DNA from: Actinomycetota bacterium
GTDB lineage: Bacteria > Actinomycetota > Acidimicrobiia > Acidimicrobiales > Ilumatobacteraceae
Assembly (NCBI GenBank): GCA_005787785.1
Contig: SXZT01000137.1
Span: 1-35,844 of the forward strand
DNA: 35,844 nt
Direction: 5' to 3'
Under the pieces are notes generated by a model. It saw only the letters and a program-made list of their open reading frames with translations. It was not told where the DNA came from and made no database searches. This document shows, in pieces, positions 16,948-25,245 of this stretch. Each line of letters begins with the position of its first letter. Position 1 is the stretch's first letter. The position numbers and the translations under genes were made by a program.

Positions 16948-18189
16948 ATGGCGCGAAGCCCCCAACGCCACCTGCGCCACCACACCTGGCCGCAGCGCTT
17001 GATCTTCGGCTTCAACCTGGTTGTCGCAATCGGGTTGCTCGTCGGCGGTGGCGCCCTTGTGTATGCGAACCAACGCGTGACCGACCGCAAGGTCGTGTCG
17101 ATCGCACCAACGGGTAACCAATCGAACGGCGACGGAGCCGTTTCCGCCGACGAACTCGACAACATCCCCGAAGGGGACCTCAGTTCGAAGAACTTCCTCA
17201 TCACGGGTCGCGACAACAACGAGTGCGTCGACAGTGACTCGCGCTACGGCAAGACGGTCGAGGGCCGCACCGGATACGCGGGGCTCACCGACACCATCAT
17301 GATCATCCGCGTCAACCCGACCGAGAACAAGGCCGCGGTGTTGTCGTTTCCCCGCGACCTGTACGTGAAGATCGCCAAGTCCGACGCGAAGAATCGCATC
17401 AACACCGCGTTCCGACCGAACGAACCCCAGCGACTCGTCGACACGATCATGACCAACTTCGGCATCGGTGTCGACCATTACATCGCGGTCGACTTCTGCG
17501 CGTTCAAGTCCATCGTCAATGCGGTCGGTGGCGTACGCATTCCATTCGCATACGCAGCGCGCGACAAGAACACCCTCTTTCAGGTGACGGAACCGGGCTG
17601 TGCGGAACTCGACGGCGACGCGGCCCTTGCCTACGTACGCTCGCGTCACTACGCGTATTTCGACACCACGAAGAACAAGTGGGTCGGTGACCCGTCGGGC
17701 GACTGGGGGCGAATCGCCCGCCAACAGGACTTCCTTCGTCGTGTCCTGCGTGCCGCCCTCGACAAGGGCGTCACCAACCCCGCCGTGGCCAACGAGTTGC
17801 TCGGTGCGGCCCTCGACAACGTCGTAACCGACGACAATCTGTCACCGCTCAACATGCTGCAGTTGGCACGCGCCATGCGCAACGTCAGCGAAAAAGACGT
17901 TCGCACCTACACGGTCGACGGCGAAATGAAGCGCATTGCCGGCCAGTCGGTCATCGAACCGACCATCAACAACGATGCGATGAAAGCCATCCTCGGTATC
18001 TTCCGTGGTGAAACCACAATCGGCGAAGGCAACAAGCAATTTGGTCGGCCCGACGCCGCAGTCGGCTCGTCACGTGGAGTGCGTGCGGCAGATGTCACGA
18101 CGACGACGGTTGCACCTGAAAATGCGAACCAGACGTTGTCGCAACAGCGATTCAGCGTGACACCACCCGACGACCCGACCTGTCGTTGA
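16948..18189 (+). CDS. LytR-CpsA-Psr (LCP) family cell-wall glycopolymer ligase
   Basis: This 413-residue protein has one N-terminal membrane anchor (RLIFGFNLVVAIGLLVGGGA, about 17-36) and an extracytoplasmic LCP domain. Family marks include the GRD near residue 90, TDTIMIIRVNP, the FPRDLYVKI arginine motif, KNRINTAF, HYIAVDFCAFKSIVNAVGGV and YVRSRHY with the later GDWGRIARQQDFL. LCP enzymes transfer undecaprenyl-linked polymers (arabinogalactan, teichoic or capsular glycans) onto peptidoglycan. A Thr/Val-rich tail follows the catalytic domain. The start is fixed by the -10 box 7 bases upstream. It ends 3 bases from the stop of the convergent VWA gene. Confidence 0.9.
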   Translation: MARSPQRHLRHHTWPQRLIFGFNLVVAIGLLVGGGALVYANQRVTDRKVVSIAPTGNQSNGDGAVSADELDNIPEGDLSSKNFLITGRDNNECVDSDSRYGKTVEGRTGYAGLTDTIMIIRVNPTENKAAVLSFPRDLYVKIAKSDAKNRINTAFRPNEPQRLVDTIMTNFGIGVDHYIAVDFCAFKSIVNAVGGVRIPFAYAARDKNTLFQVTEPGCAELDGDAALAYVRSRHYAYFDTTKNKWVGDPSGDWGRIARQQDFLRRVLRAALDKGVTNPAVANELLGAALDNVVTDDNLSPLNMLQLARAMRNVSEKDVRTYTVDGEMKRIAGQSVIEPTINNDAMKAILGIFRGETTIGEGNKQFGRPDAAVGSSRGVRAADVTTTTVAPENANQTLSQQRFSVTPPDDPTCR

Positions 18190-18192
18190 CGC

Positions 18193-19044
18193 TCAGTTTC
18201 TGTCGAGCACCTCGATGAGTGCCACCGGCACATCGGTCGGCTCCGCCACCGTTGCAATGCGGGCACCCACGTTCGAGGCGAGCGCACGGGCCTCGACATC
18301 ATCACCCTCCGGAGCGACGATGCACAACTCGTCAATGGCACGGGCCGCGGCTTCGACGTCACCCGTTTCCGTCGCACGGCAGTCCGACAACAAAACCACC
18401 ACCTTGCGCGCAGCGCGCGACCTTGACAATTGCTCCGCCGCCGCCCTCAACGCCCCGGCAAGGTCCGTCGTACCGAATCCACGCAGCGTGAGCACCGAAT
18501 TGACAACATCGGCCCCCGGCCGGCGCACGTCCTGTGACTTGGCGACGATGACGTCGCGACCGAAGGCGAGCACGCTGTAGTCGTCGGGTTCGCGCAGCGC
18601 CACCGCCGCGGCCGCAAGTGCCGAAGTGGCAAGCGGCTTGCCGCCCATTGAACCACTGCGATCGACGACGAGACAGAGTGCCGTGTCACGCTTTGACCAG
18701 GTGCGTGCGCGGAGTTCCTCGGCTCTCACCCGACGATGCGGCCCGCTTCCCTCGAAGGCTTCGACACTCGCGTCGATATCGATGTCACCTTCACCACGGA
18801 AGGGTTGCGTGACCAGCCGGCCGATACCTCGCCGTTGTCGTTTCGTTGCTCCCGCGAGATCCAGCATCAACCGTCCCGCTATCAGCTTTGCCGCATCGCG
18901 CAGTTTCGGGTCGGTGGCAGCAGTCAGATCGGCGATCATCGACAGCGTGTCGTCGGGGTTGTCGCGCATCGCCTCATCGATCGCCGTCTCGTCGAGTTCG
19001 CCCACCTCCGGCGACACCTGCTCGAAGTTCGGATGACGCGACAA
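18193..19044 (-). CDS. VWA domain protein, partner of the upstream MoxR ATPase
   Basis: The 283-residue protein has a helical N-terminal region (VSPEVGELDETAIDEAM) and a C-terminal von Willebrand A domain with the metal-site motif DRSGSMGG (D128, S130, S132). VWA proteins of this kind pair with MoxR-type AAA+ ATPases to load metals or cofactors into enzymes, as CoxD/CoxE do for CO dehydrogenase. The partner ATPase is 68 bases upstream. The only start codon that keeps the conserved N-terminus is a TTG at 19044. The frame stays open for about 34 more sense codons upstream, to a TGA inside the ATPase gene, but contains no ATG, GTG or TTG. GTG codons at 19017 and 19005 are alternatives. Confidence 0.8.
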   Translation of the reverse strand: MSRHPNFEQVSPEVGELDETAIDEAMRDNPDDTLSMIADLTAATDPKLRDAAKLIAGRLMLDLAGATKRQRRGIGRLVTQPFRGEGDIDIDASVEAFEGSGPHRRVRAEELRARTWSKRDTALCLVVDRSGSMGGKPLATSALAAAAVALREPDDYSVLAFGRDVIVAKSQDVRRPGADVVNSVLTLRGFGTTDLAGALRAAAEQLSRSRAARKVVVLLSDCRATETGDVEAAARAIDELCIVAPEGDDVEARALASNVGARIATVAEPTDVPVALIEVLDRN

Positions 19045-19112
19045 CTCGGTTCGCGATTTCGTGCGCCGCCCCGCTTCTTTCTCGGCGGTTTCGGCGGCCG
19101 TACCTTCCTTGA

Positions 19113-20024
19113 TCAGCGGGAGTTCGTGGCCCCGGTCGGGGCTCCACCTTTTCCCGGATCACCCGATCCCGCTTCTGGCGCAAAAACGGAGTCCCAAATC
19201 TCGAGGATGACGTCTTCGGTCGTCCGAGACACCCCCTCACGCAAACGAACTCGCCCGCTGAGGGCCGTGAGAGCCGCATCACGTGCGACACCCGGAGTGG
19301 TTGGTGCCTGGCCGCGCAGCGCACCAAGGGTCTGCGCGACGAGGGCCGTGTCGATCGCACCGCGCACCGACGCACCCGTGCGCAAATCGGAATGGTCACG
19401 TGTCGCACGCACGACGCGAACCACGCCTTCGACCCACGCGGCATCGAGTCCGTCGACGTGACGCGCCACGATCGCCACTTCGTCGTCGAGCGACTGGTAT
19501 CCGACGGCAACCCGACAGACGCGGTCGTAGATCGCGCCGGAGATTCGCGCCGTGCCAACCGAGTCGAACGGATTCATCGCGGCGACCAGTCGGAATCCCG
19601 GCGCAGCCGCGATGCGTCCGAGCCGCGGAACACTGAGATCCCCCTCACTCATCACGGTGATGAGAACGTTGAGGGTTTCCTCGGGCACGCGGTTGATCTC
19701 CTCCACGTAGAGCAGCGACCCCTCGCGCATCGCCGAGACGAGTGGCCCATCCATGAAGGCATCGGCGACGTATCCCTCGTTCAGCACCCGCGCCGGGTCG
19801 AAGGCTCCGACCAGGCGCGCCGGTGTCAACTCTGCATTGCCCTCGACGAATTCGAAACCGACGCCGAGCACGCCGGCCACGGCACGCAGCAACGTCGACT
19901 TTCCGGTGCCCGGTGGACCCTCGAGCACGATGTGTCGATCGGCGTCGAGGGCCGCAACAACTATTTCCAGCTCGCGGGTACGCCCGACGACGTCGCGCCC
20001 GAGTCGCTCGAGTGCGTCAGTCAT
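19113..20024 (-). CDS. MoxR-type AAA+ ATPase
   Basis: This 303-residue AAA+ protein has Walker A GPPGTGKS (36-43), Walker B in LLYVEEINRVPEE, sensor 1 in RLVAAMNPFDS and a YDRV segment equivalent to the MoxR FDR motif. MoxR ATPases act with VWA proteins as chaperones that insert cofactors or metals into oxidoreductases. Its ATG overlaps the end of the second alcohol dehydrogenase gene by 8 bases (ATGACTGA), so translation is probably coupled. That order suggests the client is one of the two upstream dehydrogenases, but this is inference. The open frame extends 9 codons upstream of the chosen ATG. Confidence 0.87.
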   Translation of the reverse strand: MTDALERLGRDVVGRTRELEIVVAALDADRHIVLEGPPGTGKSTLLRAVAGVLGVGFEFVEGNAELTPARLVGAFDPARVLNEGYVADAFMDGPLVSAMREGSLLYVEEINRVPEETLNVLITVMSEGDLSVPRLGRIAAAPGFRLVAAMNPFDSVGTARISGAIYDRVCRVAVGYQSLDDEVAIVARHVDGLDAAWVEGVVRVVRATRDHSDLRTGASVRGAIDTALVAQTLGALRGQAPTTPGVARDAALTALSGRVRLREGVSRTTEDVILEIWDSVFAPEAGSGDPGKGGAPTGATNSR

Positions 20025-21168
20025 TGACGATGACGCCGCGGATGTTCTCACCGTCTCGCATCGCGCGATAGCCCTCGTTGATCTGCGAAAGCTTGTAGCG
20101 CTTCGTGATGAGTTCGTCGAGCTTCAACTGGCCGTCGCGGTACATGCCGAGCAGTCTCGGGATGTCGGCACGAGGATTCAGGCTGCCGAAGATCGTGCCC
20201 TTCACTTCCTTGTTGAACATCGCAAGGTTGAACAGGTTGATGCTCGCAGTGCCACTGGTCATCGGCGAGATGGCGGTGACGACCATCGTGCCGCCCTTGC
20301 CGGTCAGGTTCTGGGCCATTTCCATCATCTCGCCGTGCAGAACACCCGGCGTCATGATCACGCGATCGGCCATCTGGCCCCACGTCATCTCCATGACGGG
20401 CGCCATCGCCTCTTCCATCGAGGAGAACGTGTGCGTGGCCCCCATCTCCATCGCCTTCTCGCGCTTGAACTCGACGGGGTCGACTGCGATGACGCGCTTC
20501 GCGCCGGCCATCTTCGCGCCCTGCACCGCGTTGATACCGATGCCACCAATACCGACGACCACCACCGTGTCACCGGGCTGCACGTCGGCGCGGTTCGTCG
20601 CCGAACCCCACCCCGTGGCGACGCCACACGACACCAGTGCGACCGACTCGAGAGGCAGATCGGGATCGACCTTGATCACCGACGCTTCGGCGACGCAAGC
20701 AACCTCGGAGAACGTGCCGACCTTGGCCATCATGCCAACCGGTGTTCCGTTCGAAAGGAAGTGACGGTGCGTTCCATCGGTGATCATGCCCGGGATCATC
20801 GCGCCGGCGCCGAGATCGCAGAGGTTCTGTCGACCGGTGCTGCAGTAGCGGCAACGGCCGCACGACGGAATGAACGACGCAGACACGTGGTCGCCCTTCT
20901 TCACCGAGGTCACGCCGGGTCCGACGTCGAGGATCACTCCCGCACCTTCGTGGCCGCCGACCATCGGGAACATCGACTCGAGGCCCATCATGTCGAGCAG
21001 TTCCTGTGGCGGCACCATGTCGCCGGTGACGAGGTGCTCGTCACTGTGGCACAGGCCCGCGACCTTCCAATTCACCAGAACCTCGCCCGCCTTCGGTGCG
21101 TGGACCTCGACGTCGTCGACGCTCCAGTCCTGGTGGAGCCCGTGGATGACTGCTGCCTTCGTCTTCAT
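20017..21168 (-). CDS. NDMA-dependent (mycofactocin-associated) zinc alcohol dehydrogenase, copy 2
   Basis: This 383-residue medium-chain dehydrogenase has the catalytic zinc motif GLCHSDEHLVTGD, then GGHEGAGV, the structural zinc cluster CGRCRYCSTGRQNLC, and the NAD fold VVVVGIGGIGINAVQGAK. These blocks match the NDMA-dependent alcohol dehydrogenases, which keep NAD(H) tightly bound and are recycled by mycofactocin rather than by free NAD. Compared with copy 1 it carries an extra loop (PPQELLDMMGLESMF) before GGHEGAG. ATG 21168 has GGGGGAAA just upstream. It lies 36 bases after copy 1 and overlaps the MoxR gene by 8 bases. The alcohol it uses is unknown. Confidence 0.88.
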   Translation of the reverse strand: MKTKAAVIHGLHQDWSVDDVEVHAPKAGEVLVNWKVAGLCHSDEHLVTGDMVPPQELLDMMGLESMFPMVGGHEGAGVILDVGPGVTSVKKGDHVSASFIPSCGRCRYCSTGRQNLCDLGAGAMIPGMITDGTHRHFLSNGTPVGMMAKVGTFSEVACVAEASVIKVDPDLPLESVALVSCGVATGWGSATNRADVQPGDTVVVVGIGGIGINAVQGAKMAGAKRVIAVDPVEFKREKAMEMGATHTFSSMEEAMAPVMEMTWGQMADRVIMTPGVLHGEMMEMAQNLTGKGGTMVVTAISPMTSGTASINLFNLAMFNKEVKGTIFGSLNPRADIPRLLGMYRDGQLKLDELITKRYKLSQINEGYRAMRDGENIRGVIVND

Positions 21169-21204
21169 GTTTCCCCCGAGTTTCGTTCGTTGTTCGTGTC
21201 GTGG

Positions 21205-22317
21205 TCAGTTGTAGACGAGCACGCCGCGAATGTTCTTGCCGCTGCGCATGTCGTCGTATCCGTCGTTCACACCGTCGAGTGAATAGGTCTTCGTCACCAG
21301 GCCATCGAGGTCGAGTTGTCCCTCGCGGTAGAGGCCCAGCAACTTCGGAATGTCAGCACGCGGATTGCCCGACCCGAAGAGCGAACCGACGACCTGCTTT
21401 TCCATCAATGTGAGGTCAAGCAGACTCATGTTCGCGCTGAATTCCATCGCCGGGTGGATGTTGGTGACGACCACTCGGCCACGCTTGGCGGTCAGGGCGA
21501 GTGCCTCACCGATCACCGCTCCGCTGCCGACGCCCATCGTCATGATGACCTTGTTCGCCATCGTTCCCCAGGTGATGTCGCGCACGAGATCGGCCGCTTC
21601 GGTCATCGACGCGGCGGTGTGCGTCGCGCCGAACTGCATGGCCTTTTCCCGCTTGAACTCGACAGGATCGATGGCGATGACGCGCTTGGCGCCCGCCAAC
21701 TTCGCGCCCTGCACTGCGTTCGCACCGATGCCACCGATGCCGACGACGCACACGGTGTCCCCCGGTTGGACGTCGGCCGCATAGACGCTGCTTCCCCAGC
21801 CGGTCACGACACCGCAACCGAGCAGACACGCCTTGTCGAGCGGCACATCCTTTTCGATCTTGATGCAGGATGCTTCGTTGACGACCGTGTGGTGCGCGAA
21901 CGTGCCGAGCAGGCACATGATGCCGACGTCCTGGCCTTGGTAATGATGGCGTGCTGTTTGGTCGGCGATCTGACGGCCGGTGCCGAGATAGGCGCCGAGG
22001 TCGCAGAGGTTGGAGTGGCCGGTGCTGCAACTCGGGCAACGACCGCACGATGGAATGAAGCCGAAGACGACGTGGTCGCCGGGCGCGAGCCAACTGACAC
22101 CCTCGCCGACCTGTTCGACGACACCCGCGCCTTCGTGGCCGCCGATGATCGGAAGCGCGAACGGCAGGTCGCCGGTGACGAGATGCTCGTCACTGTGGCA
22201 CATGCCCGAGGCGGACATCTTCACCAACACCTCACCCGGGCCGGGCGGATCGAGGTCGATTTCCTCGACCGACCATGGCTTGTTCAGTTCCCACAGGATT
22301 GCGGCTTTTGTCTTCAC
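21205..22317 (-). CDS. NDMA-dependent (mycofactocin-associated) zinc alcohol dehydrogenase, copy 1
   Basis: This 370-residue paralogue of the next gene has SGMCHSDEHLVTGD for catalytic zinc, CGRCPSCSTGHSNLC for structural zinc and VVGIGGIGANAVQGAKLAG for NAD. The shared stretch RVIAIDPVEFKREKAM and the C-terminus DMRSGKNIRGVLVYN are characteristic of the NDMA-dependent family. I chose the GTG at 22317 because GAGGGGG stands about 5 bases before it; the open frame upstream is shadow. It is the first gene of the minus-strand operon and diverges from mftA across 95 bases, the usual neighbourhood of mycofactocin-dependent enzymes. It should oxidise a primary or secondary alcohol to the carbonyl. 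Confidence 0.9.
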   Translation of the reverse strand: MKTKAAILWELNKPWSVEEIDLDPPGPGEVLVKMSASGMCHSDEHLVTGDLPFALPIIGGHEGAGVVEQVGEGVSWLAPGDHVVFGFIPSCGRCPSCSTGHSNLCDLGAYLGTGRQIADQTARHHYQGQDVGIMCLLGTFAHHTVVNEASCIKIEKDVPLDKACLLGCGVVTGWGSSVYAADVQPGDTVCVVGIGGIGANAVQGAKLAGAKRVIAIDPVEFKREKAMQFGATHTAASMTEAADLVRDITWGTMANKVIMTMGVGSGAVIGEALALTAKRGRVVVTNIHPAMEFSANMSLLDLTLMEKQVVGSLFGSGNPRADIPKLLGLYREGQLDLDGLVTKTYSLDGVNDGYDDMRSGKNIRGVLVYN

Positions 22318-22365
22318 GCGGCCCCCTCGTTTCGCGACATCCCGGGCGCACCCGAGCACGATCCG

Positions 22366-22371
22366 ACGCTA
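22366..22371 (-). promoter_or_regulatory. Probable -10 element (TAGCGT) of the alcohol dehydrogenase operon
   Basis: TAGCGT on the minus strand lies 48 bases upstream of the GTG at 22317. The leader would be about 41 bases and would carry the GAGGGGG ribosome-binding site, unlike the leaderless mftA promoter on the opposite strand. Confidence 0.4.
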
Positions 22372-22399
22372 GCCCACGCACCGGACAGGAGTCACACGG

Positions 22400-22405
22400 T
22401 ACGCT
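22400..22405 (+). promoter_or_regulatory. -10 element (TACGCT) of mftA, leaderless
   Basis: TACGCT ends 7 bases before the mftA ATG and matches the exporter promoter at 4272 exactly. No ribosome-binding site precedes the ATG. Confidence 0.55.
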
Positions 22406-22412
22406 TGCCCGC

Positions 22413-22553
22413 ATGACACCGGCACCGAACTCCGCCGTCCTCGAGGCCTCCGAGACCCGTCCCGTCGAGAACGGCGTCGCAACCGAGTCGGTCGTTCTCG
22501 AAGAACTGCTCGTCGAGGAGATTTCCATCGACGGCATGTGCGGCGTCTACTGA
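22413..22553 (+). CDS. mftA: Mycofactocin precursor peptide MftA
   Basis: This is a 46-residue peptide with an acidic leader (VVLEELLVEE) and the invariant C-terminus ISIDGMCGVY. The terminal Val-Tyr pair is the part that becomes the cofactor: MftC, with MftB holding the leader, decarboxylates the tyrosine and cross-links it to the valine; a peptidase then releases the product, which is oxidised and glycosylated. The C-terminal motif is essentially diagnostic. The ATG is fixed by the leader length and by a -10 box 7 bases upstream. mftB follows after 28 bases. The frame remains open further upstream, but that part reads as non-coding. Confidence 0.96.
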   Translation: MTPAPNSAVLEASETRPVENGVATESVVLEELLVEEISIDGMCGVY

Positions 22554-22581
22554 GCCGACTGCCGCTACGACACGCCGCGCG

Positions 22582-22848
22582 ATGCCTCTGACACTCGAGT
22601 CCTCGGCAAGCCTGTCGCCGCAGGTGGCGCTTCGCCCCGAGCCCTTCGGCGCTCTCGCCTATCACTACGGCAACCGGCGTCTCGTCTTCCTGAAGCATCC
22701 CGACGTCGTTGCCGTCGTGAAGAGCCTGGGACAACATCCCACTGTCGGAGCAACTCTCGACGCTTGCGGCATCGCAGCAGAACGCCGCGCCTCGTTTCTC
22801 GCCGCGCTCAACAACCTGACGAAATCCGAGATCATCCATGTCGGCTGA
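22582..22848 (+). CDS. mftB: Mycofactocin chaperone MftB
   Basis: An 88-residue PqqD-like (RRE-fold) protein that binds the MftA leader and presents it to MftC. It matches in size, place and sequence: RPEPFGALAYHYGNRRLVFLK at the start of the fold is typical of MftB, and the tail ends in LNNLTKSEIIHVG. It begins 28 bases after mftA and overlaps mftC by 11 bases, so translation of mftB and mftC is probably coupled. No ribosome-binding site is obvious, which is common in this operon. Confidence 0.93.
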   Translation: MPLTLESSASLSPQVALRPEPFGALAYHYGNRRLVFLKHPDVVAVVKSLGQHPTVGATLDACGIAAERRASFLAALNNLTKSEIIHVG

Positions 22849-23959
22849 TTCGCTCGTCTCGCAACTGAAGCGCGGTCTCGATGCGCCGATATGCCTCACG
22901 TGGGAACTCACCTACGCCTGCAACCTGCAGTGCATCCACTGCCTGTCGAGCAGCGGCCAGCGCGACCCGCGGGAACTGACAACTGCCCAGGCCAAGGCGG
23001 TCATCGACGAACTCCGCGACCTTCAGGTCTTCTACATCAACATCGGCGGTGGCGAGCCGATGATCCGCCGTGATTTCTTCGACATCGTCAGCCACTCCGT
23101 CGACAACTCGATCGGTGTCAAGTTCTCGACGAACGGTGCGTACATCGACGCCGACAACGCGCGGCGACTCGCAGCGATGGACTACCTCGACATCCAGATC
23201 AGCCTCGACGGAACAGATGCCACGACAAACGACGCCGTTCGGGGCAACGGGTCGTTCGACACCGCAATCGTCGCCATGGACAATCTTGCTCGTGCAAAAT
23301 TCGGTCCGTTCAAGATCTCGGTTGTCGTCACGCGCCACAACGTCGCGCAGCTCGACGAATTCAAGGCCCTCGCCGACTCGTACGGTGCACAACTGCGCAT
23401 CACGCGCCTGCGGCCGGCCGGACGCGGAGCCGACACATGGCACCAACTCCACCCGACGGCCGAGCAGCAGGTCGACATCTACCGCTGGCTCGTGCGACAC
23501 GGCGAAAATGTCCTCACGGGTGACTCCTTCTTCCACCTGAACGCCCTTGGCGAACCCCTGCCCGGCCTCAACTTGTGCGGTGCCGGACGCGTCGTGTGTC
23601 TCATCGATCCGCTCGGTGATGTCTATGCGTGTCCGTTCGTCCTGCACGACGAATTCCGCGCGGGTAGCGTCCTCGATCCTGGTGGCTTCACCAAGGTGTG
23701 GCGCGAGAGCGCGCTCTTCATTTCCCTGCGCGAACCCGAATCAGCCGGCGCATGCGCATCGTGCGGCAGTTACGACGCCTGCCAAGGTGGCTGCATGGCG
23801 GCGAAGTTCTTCACGGGCCTACCCCTCGACGGACCCGACCCCGAGTGCGTGAGCGGCCACGGTGAAGAATTGCTGAGGGCAAGCGCGGCAAACGCGCCGC
23901 GACCGACGAGCAATCACTCGCGACCGGTCTCCCTGACGCACAAACCGATCCGCGCCTGA
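22838..23959 (+). CDS. mftC: Mycofactocin radical SAM maturase MftC
   Basis: A 373-residue radical SAM/SPASM enzyme. The SAM cluster motif CxxxCxxC is CNLQCIHC (C28, C32, C35), followed by INIGGGEPMIR; the SPASM region has LCGAGRVVCLIDPLGDVYACPF and CASCGSYDACQGGC for two auxiliary clusters. It uses S-adenosylmethionine to decarboxylate the MftA C-terminal tyrosine and then forms a carbon-carbon bond to the preceding valine. It overlaps mftB by 11 bases. In most genomes mftD and mftE come next; here the following gene is plsY, with its own promoter 36 bases downstream. Confidence 0.95.
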   Translation: MSADSLVSQLKRGLDAPICLTWELTYACNLQCIHCLSSSGQRDPRELTTAQAKAVIDELRDLQVFYINIGGGEPMIRRDFFDIVSHSVDNSIGVKFSTNGAYIDADNARRLAAMDYLDIQISLDGTDATTNDAVRGNGSFDTAIVAMDNLARAKFGPFKISVVVTRHNVAQLDEFKALADSYGAQLRITRLRPAGRGADTWHQLHPTAEQQVDIYRWLVRHGENVLTGDSFFHLNALGEPLPGLNLCGAGRVVCLIDPLGDVYACPFVLHDEFRAGSVLDPGGFTKVWRESALFISLREPESAGACASCGSYDACQGGCMAAKFFTGLPLDGPDPECVSGHGEELLRASAANAPRPTSNHSRPVSLTHKPIRA

Positions 23960-23995
23960 TCGGTCGATGATCACGGGCCCCAATGGGCGTCCTTC

Positions 23996-24001
23996 TAAAC
24001 T
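23996..24001 (+). promoter_or_regulatory. -10 element (TAAACT) of plsY, leaderless
   Basis: TAAACT ends 6 bases before the GTG start of plsY, in the 48-base gap after mftC. It suggests that plsY starts its own transcript instead of relying on the mft operon. Confidence 0.5.
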
Positions 24002-24007
24002 GAAGCG

Positions 24008-24604
24008 GTGCACTACGCGTTCGTTGCCATCGTCGCCATGGTCGGCTACGTGCTCGGTACCTTTCCCAGTGCGATCATCGTCGCGAAAGCCAACGGAATC
24101 GACATCATGACGCAGGGTTCGGGCAACCCCGGGGCATCGAACGTCGCGCGAACCCTCGGATGGAAGAGGGGCGCTTTCGTTTACGTACTCGACGCCCTGA
24201 AAGGCGTCGCGGCCGCGGTCGTCGGTCGACTCGTCGCTGGCGACGCGGGTGGCTACTGGTGCGCGGCAGCCGCAATTGTCGGTCACATCTTCCCCGTGAC
24301 CCGTGGCTTTCGTGGCGGAAAGGGGGTCGCCACGGGAAGTGGTGCGATCACCGTGCTGCAACCCGTTCTCGGCGCCGTTCTCATCGTGATCTGGATGGCA
24401 GTCGGCAAGACGACGAAGAAGGCATCGATTGCATCCATCGTCGTGACGGTTGCCGTACCGATCGGCACGGCAATCATCGGCGTACCCGCATGGGAACTCC
24501 TCGCCATGACCGGTCTTGCCTGCCTCGTCGCTGCGCGGCATCTTCCCAACTTGCGCCGACTGCGCTCGGGTACCGAAGCCTCTCTCGACGGACGGGCGGC
24601 CTGA
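24008..24604 (+). CDS. plsY: Acyl-phosphate:glycerol-3-phosphate acyltransferase PlsY
   Basis: This 198-residue membrane enzyme acylates glycerol-3-phosphate with acyl-phosphate, the first step of phospholipid synthesis. The three PlsY signatures are present: LGTFPSAIIVAK with GSGNPGASNVAR, the aspartate region YVLDALKGVAA, and GHIFPVTRGFRGGKGVAT. Length and hydrophobicity (about five helices) are normal, with a slightly basic tail (HLPNLRRLRSGTE). The GTG start is fixed by the -10 box. It sits between mftC and mftF, which is not the usual place, and is followed after 4 bases by a DedA protein; both act in the membrane. Confidence 0.9.
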   Translation: MHYAFVAIVAMVGYVLGTFPSAIIVAKANGIDIMTQGSGNPGASNVARTLGWKRGAFVYVLDALKGVAAAVVGRLVAGDAGGYWCAAAAIVGHIFPVTRGFRGGKGVATGSGAITVLQPVLGAVLIVIWMAVGKTTKKASIASIVVTVAVPIGTAIIGVPAWELLAMTGLACLVAARHLPNLRRLRSGTEASLDGRAA

Positions 24605-24608
24605 CATC

Positions 24609-25217
24609 GTGGCCGCGGCACTCGCAACCGTCTTCGACAGCCTGCGTGACCTGTCGGATTCGCCGGTCTTCTACCTCGTCATCCTGGTCATCGCCGTGTT
24701 CGACTCGGTGTTCCCGGTCGTGCCCAGCGAAACCATGGTCATCATCGGTGGTGTCGCGGCAGGCCTCGGCGACCTGAACATCGCCGTCGTCATTGCCCTC
24801 GGTGCCGCAGGAGCCTTCATCGGCGACAACATGTCCTTCGAGATCGGCCTGCGCGCAAAGGTGCCCGTCACTCGTTGGTACTCGCGCAGCGAGAAACGTG
24901 CCAAGCGACTCGTGTGGGCCGACGAACAAATCGAAGAACGCGGCGGACTGCTTCTCATCACCGCGAGGTTCATCCCAGGTGGACGCACGCTTCTGACGCT
25001 GTCGTGTGGCATCACCGGCCAACCCCATCGCTGGTTCGCAAAATGGGTTGCGGCGGCGGCAATCATCTGGGCTTCGTACGCGGCGCTGCTCGGATATGTC
25101 GGCGGCAAGACCTTCGAGGACAACCACACTCTCGCATTCGTCGTCGCCTTCACCACGGCGGTCTCGATCACGGTTCTCATCGAGGTCGTGCGCTACTTCC
25201 GCAAACGCCGCGCCTGA
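24609..25217 (+). CDS. DedA family membrane protein
   Basis: This 202-residue membrane protein belongs to the DedA/VTT family. It has the N-terminal half-helix motif AVFDSVFPVVPSETMVI, a conserved GAFIGDNMSFEIG, and the arginine motif TARFIPGGRTLLTLSCGITG, followed by two C-terminal helices and a basic end. DedA proteins are involved in membrane lipid homeostasis, and some flip undecaprenyl phosphate or phosphatidylethanolamine. It starts with GTG 4 bases after the plsY stop, so the two are co-transcribed. mftF follows after 28 bases. Confidence 0.85.
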   Translation: MAAALATVFDSLRDLSDSPVFYLVILVIAVFDSVFPVVPSETMVIIGGVAAGLGDLNIAVVIALGAAGAFIGDNMSFEIGLRAKVPVTRWYSRSEKRAKRLVWADEQIEERGGLLLITARFIPGGRTLLTLSCGITGQPHRWFAKWVAAAAIIWASYAALLGYVGGKTFEDNHTLAFVVAFTTAVSITVLIEVVRYFRKRRA

Positions 25218-25245
25218 TCGGTCGGTGGCGGCGGCAGAATGCGCC

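Noticed and set aside
19392-21282. Long plus-strand open frames opposite the dehydrogenase and ATPase genes
   Set aside because: They are antisense shadows rich in His, Arg and Asp with no domain, and the minus-strand genes are unambiguous.
22275-22412. N-terminal extension of the mftA frame (46 extra codons)
   Set aside because: It spans the divergent promoters and the start of the alcohol dehydrogenase gene; the 46-residue peptide matches MftA exactly in size and has its own -10 box.
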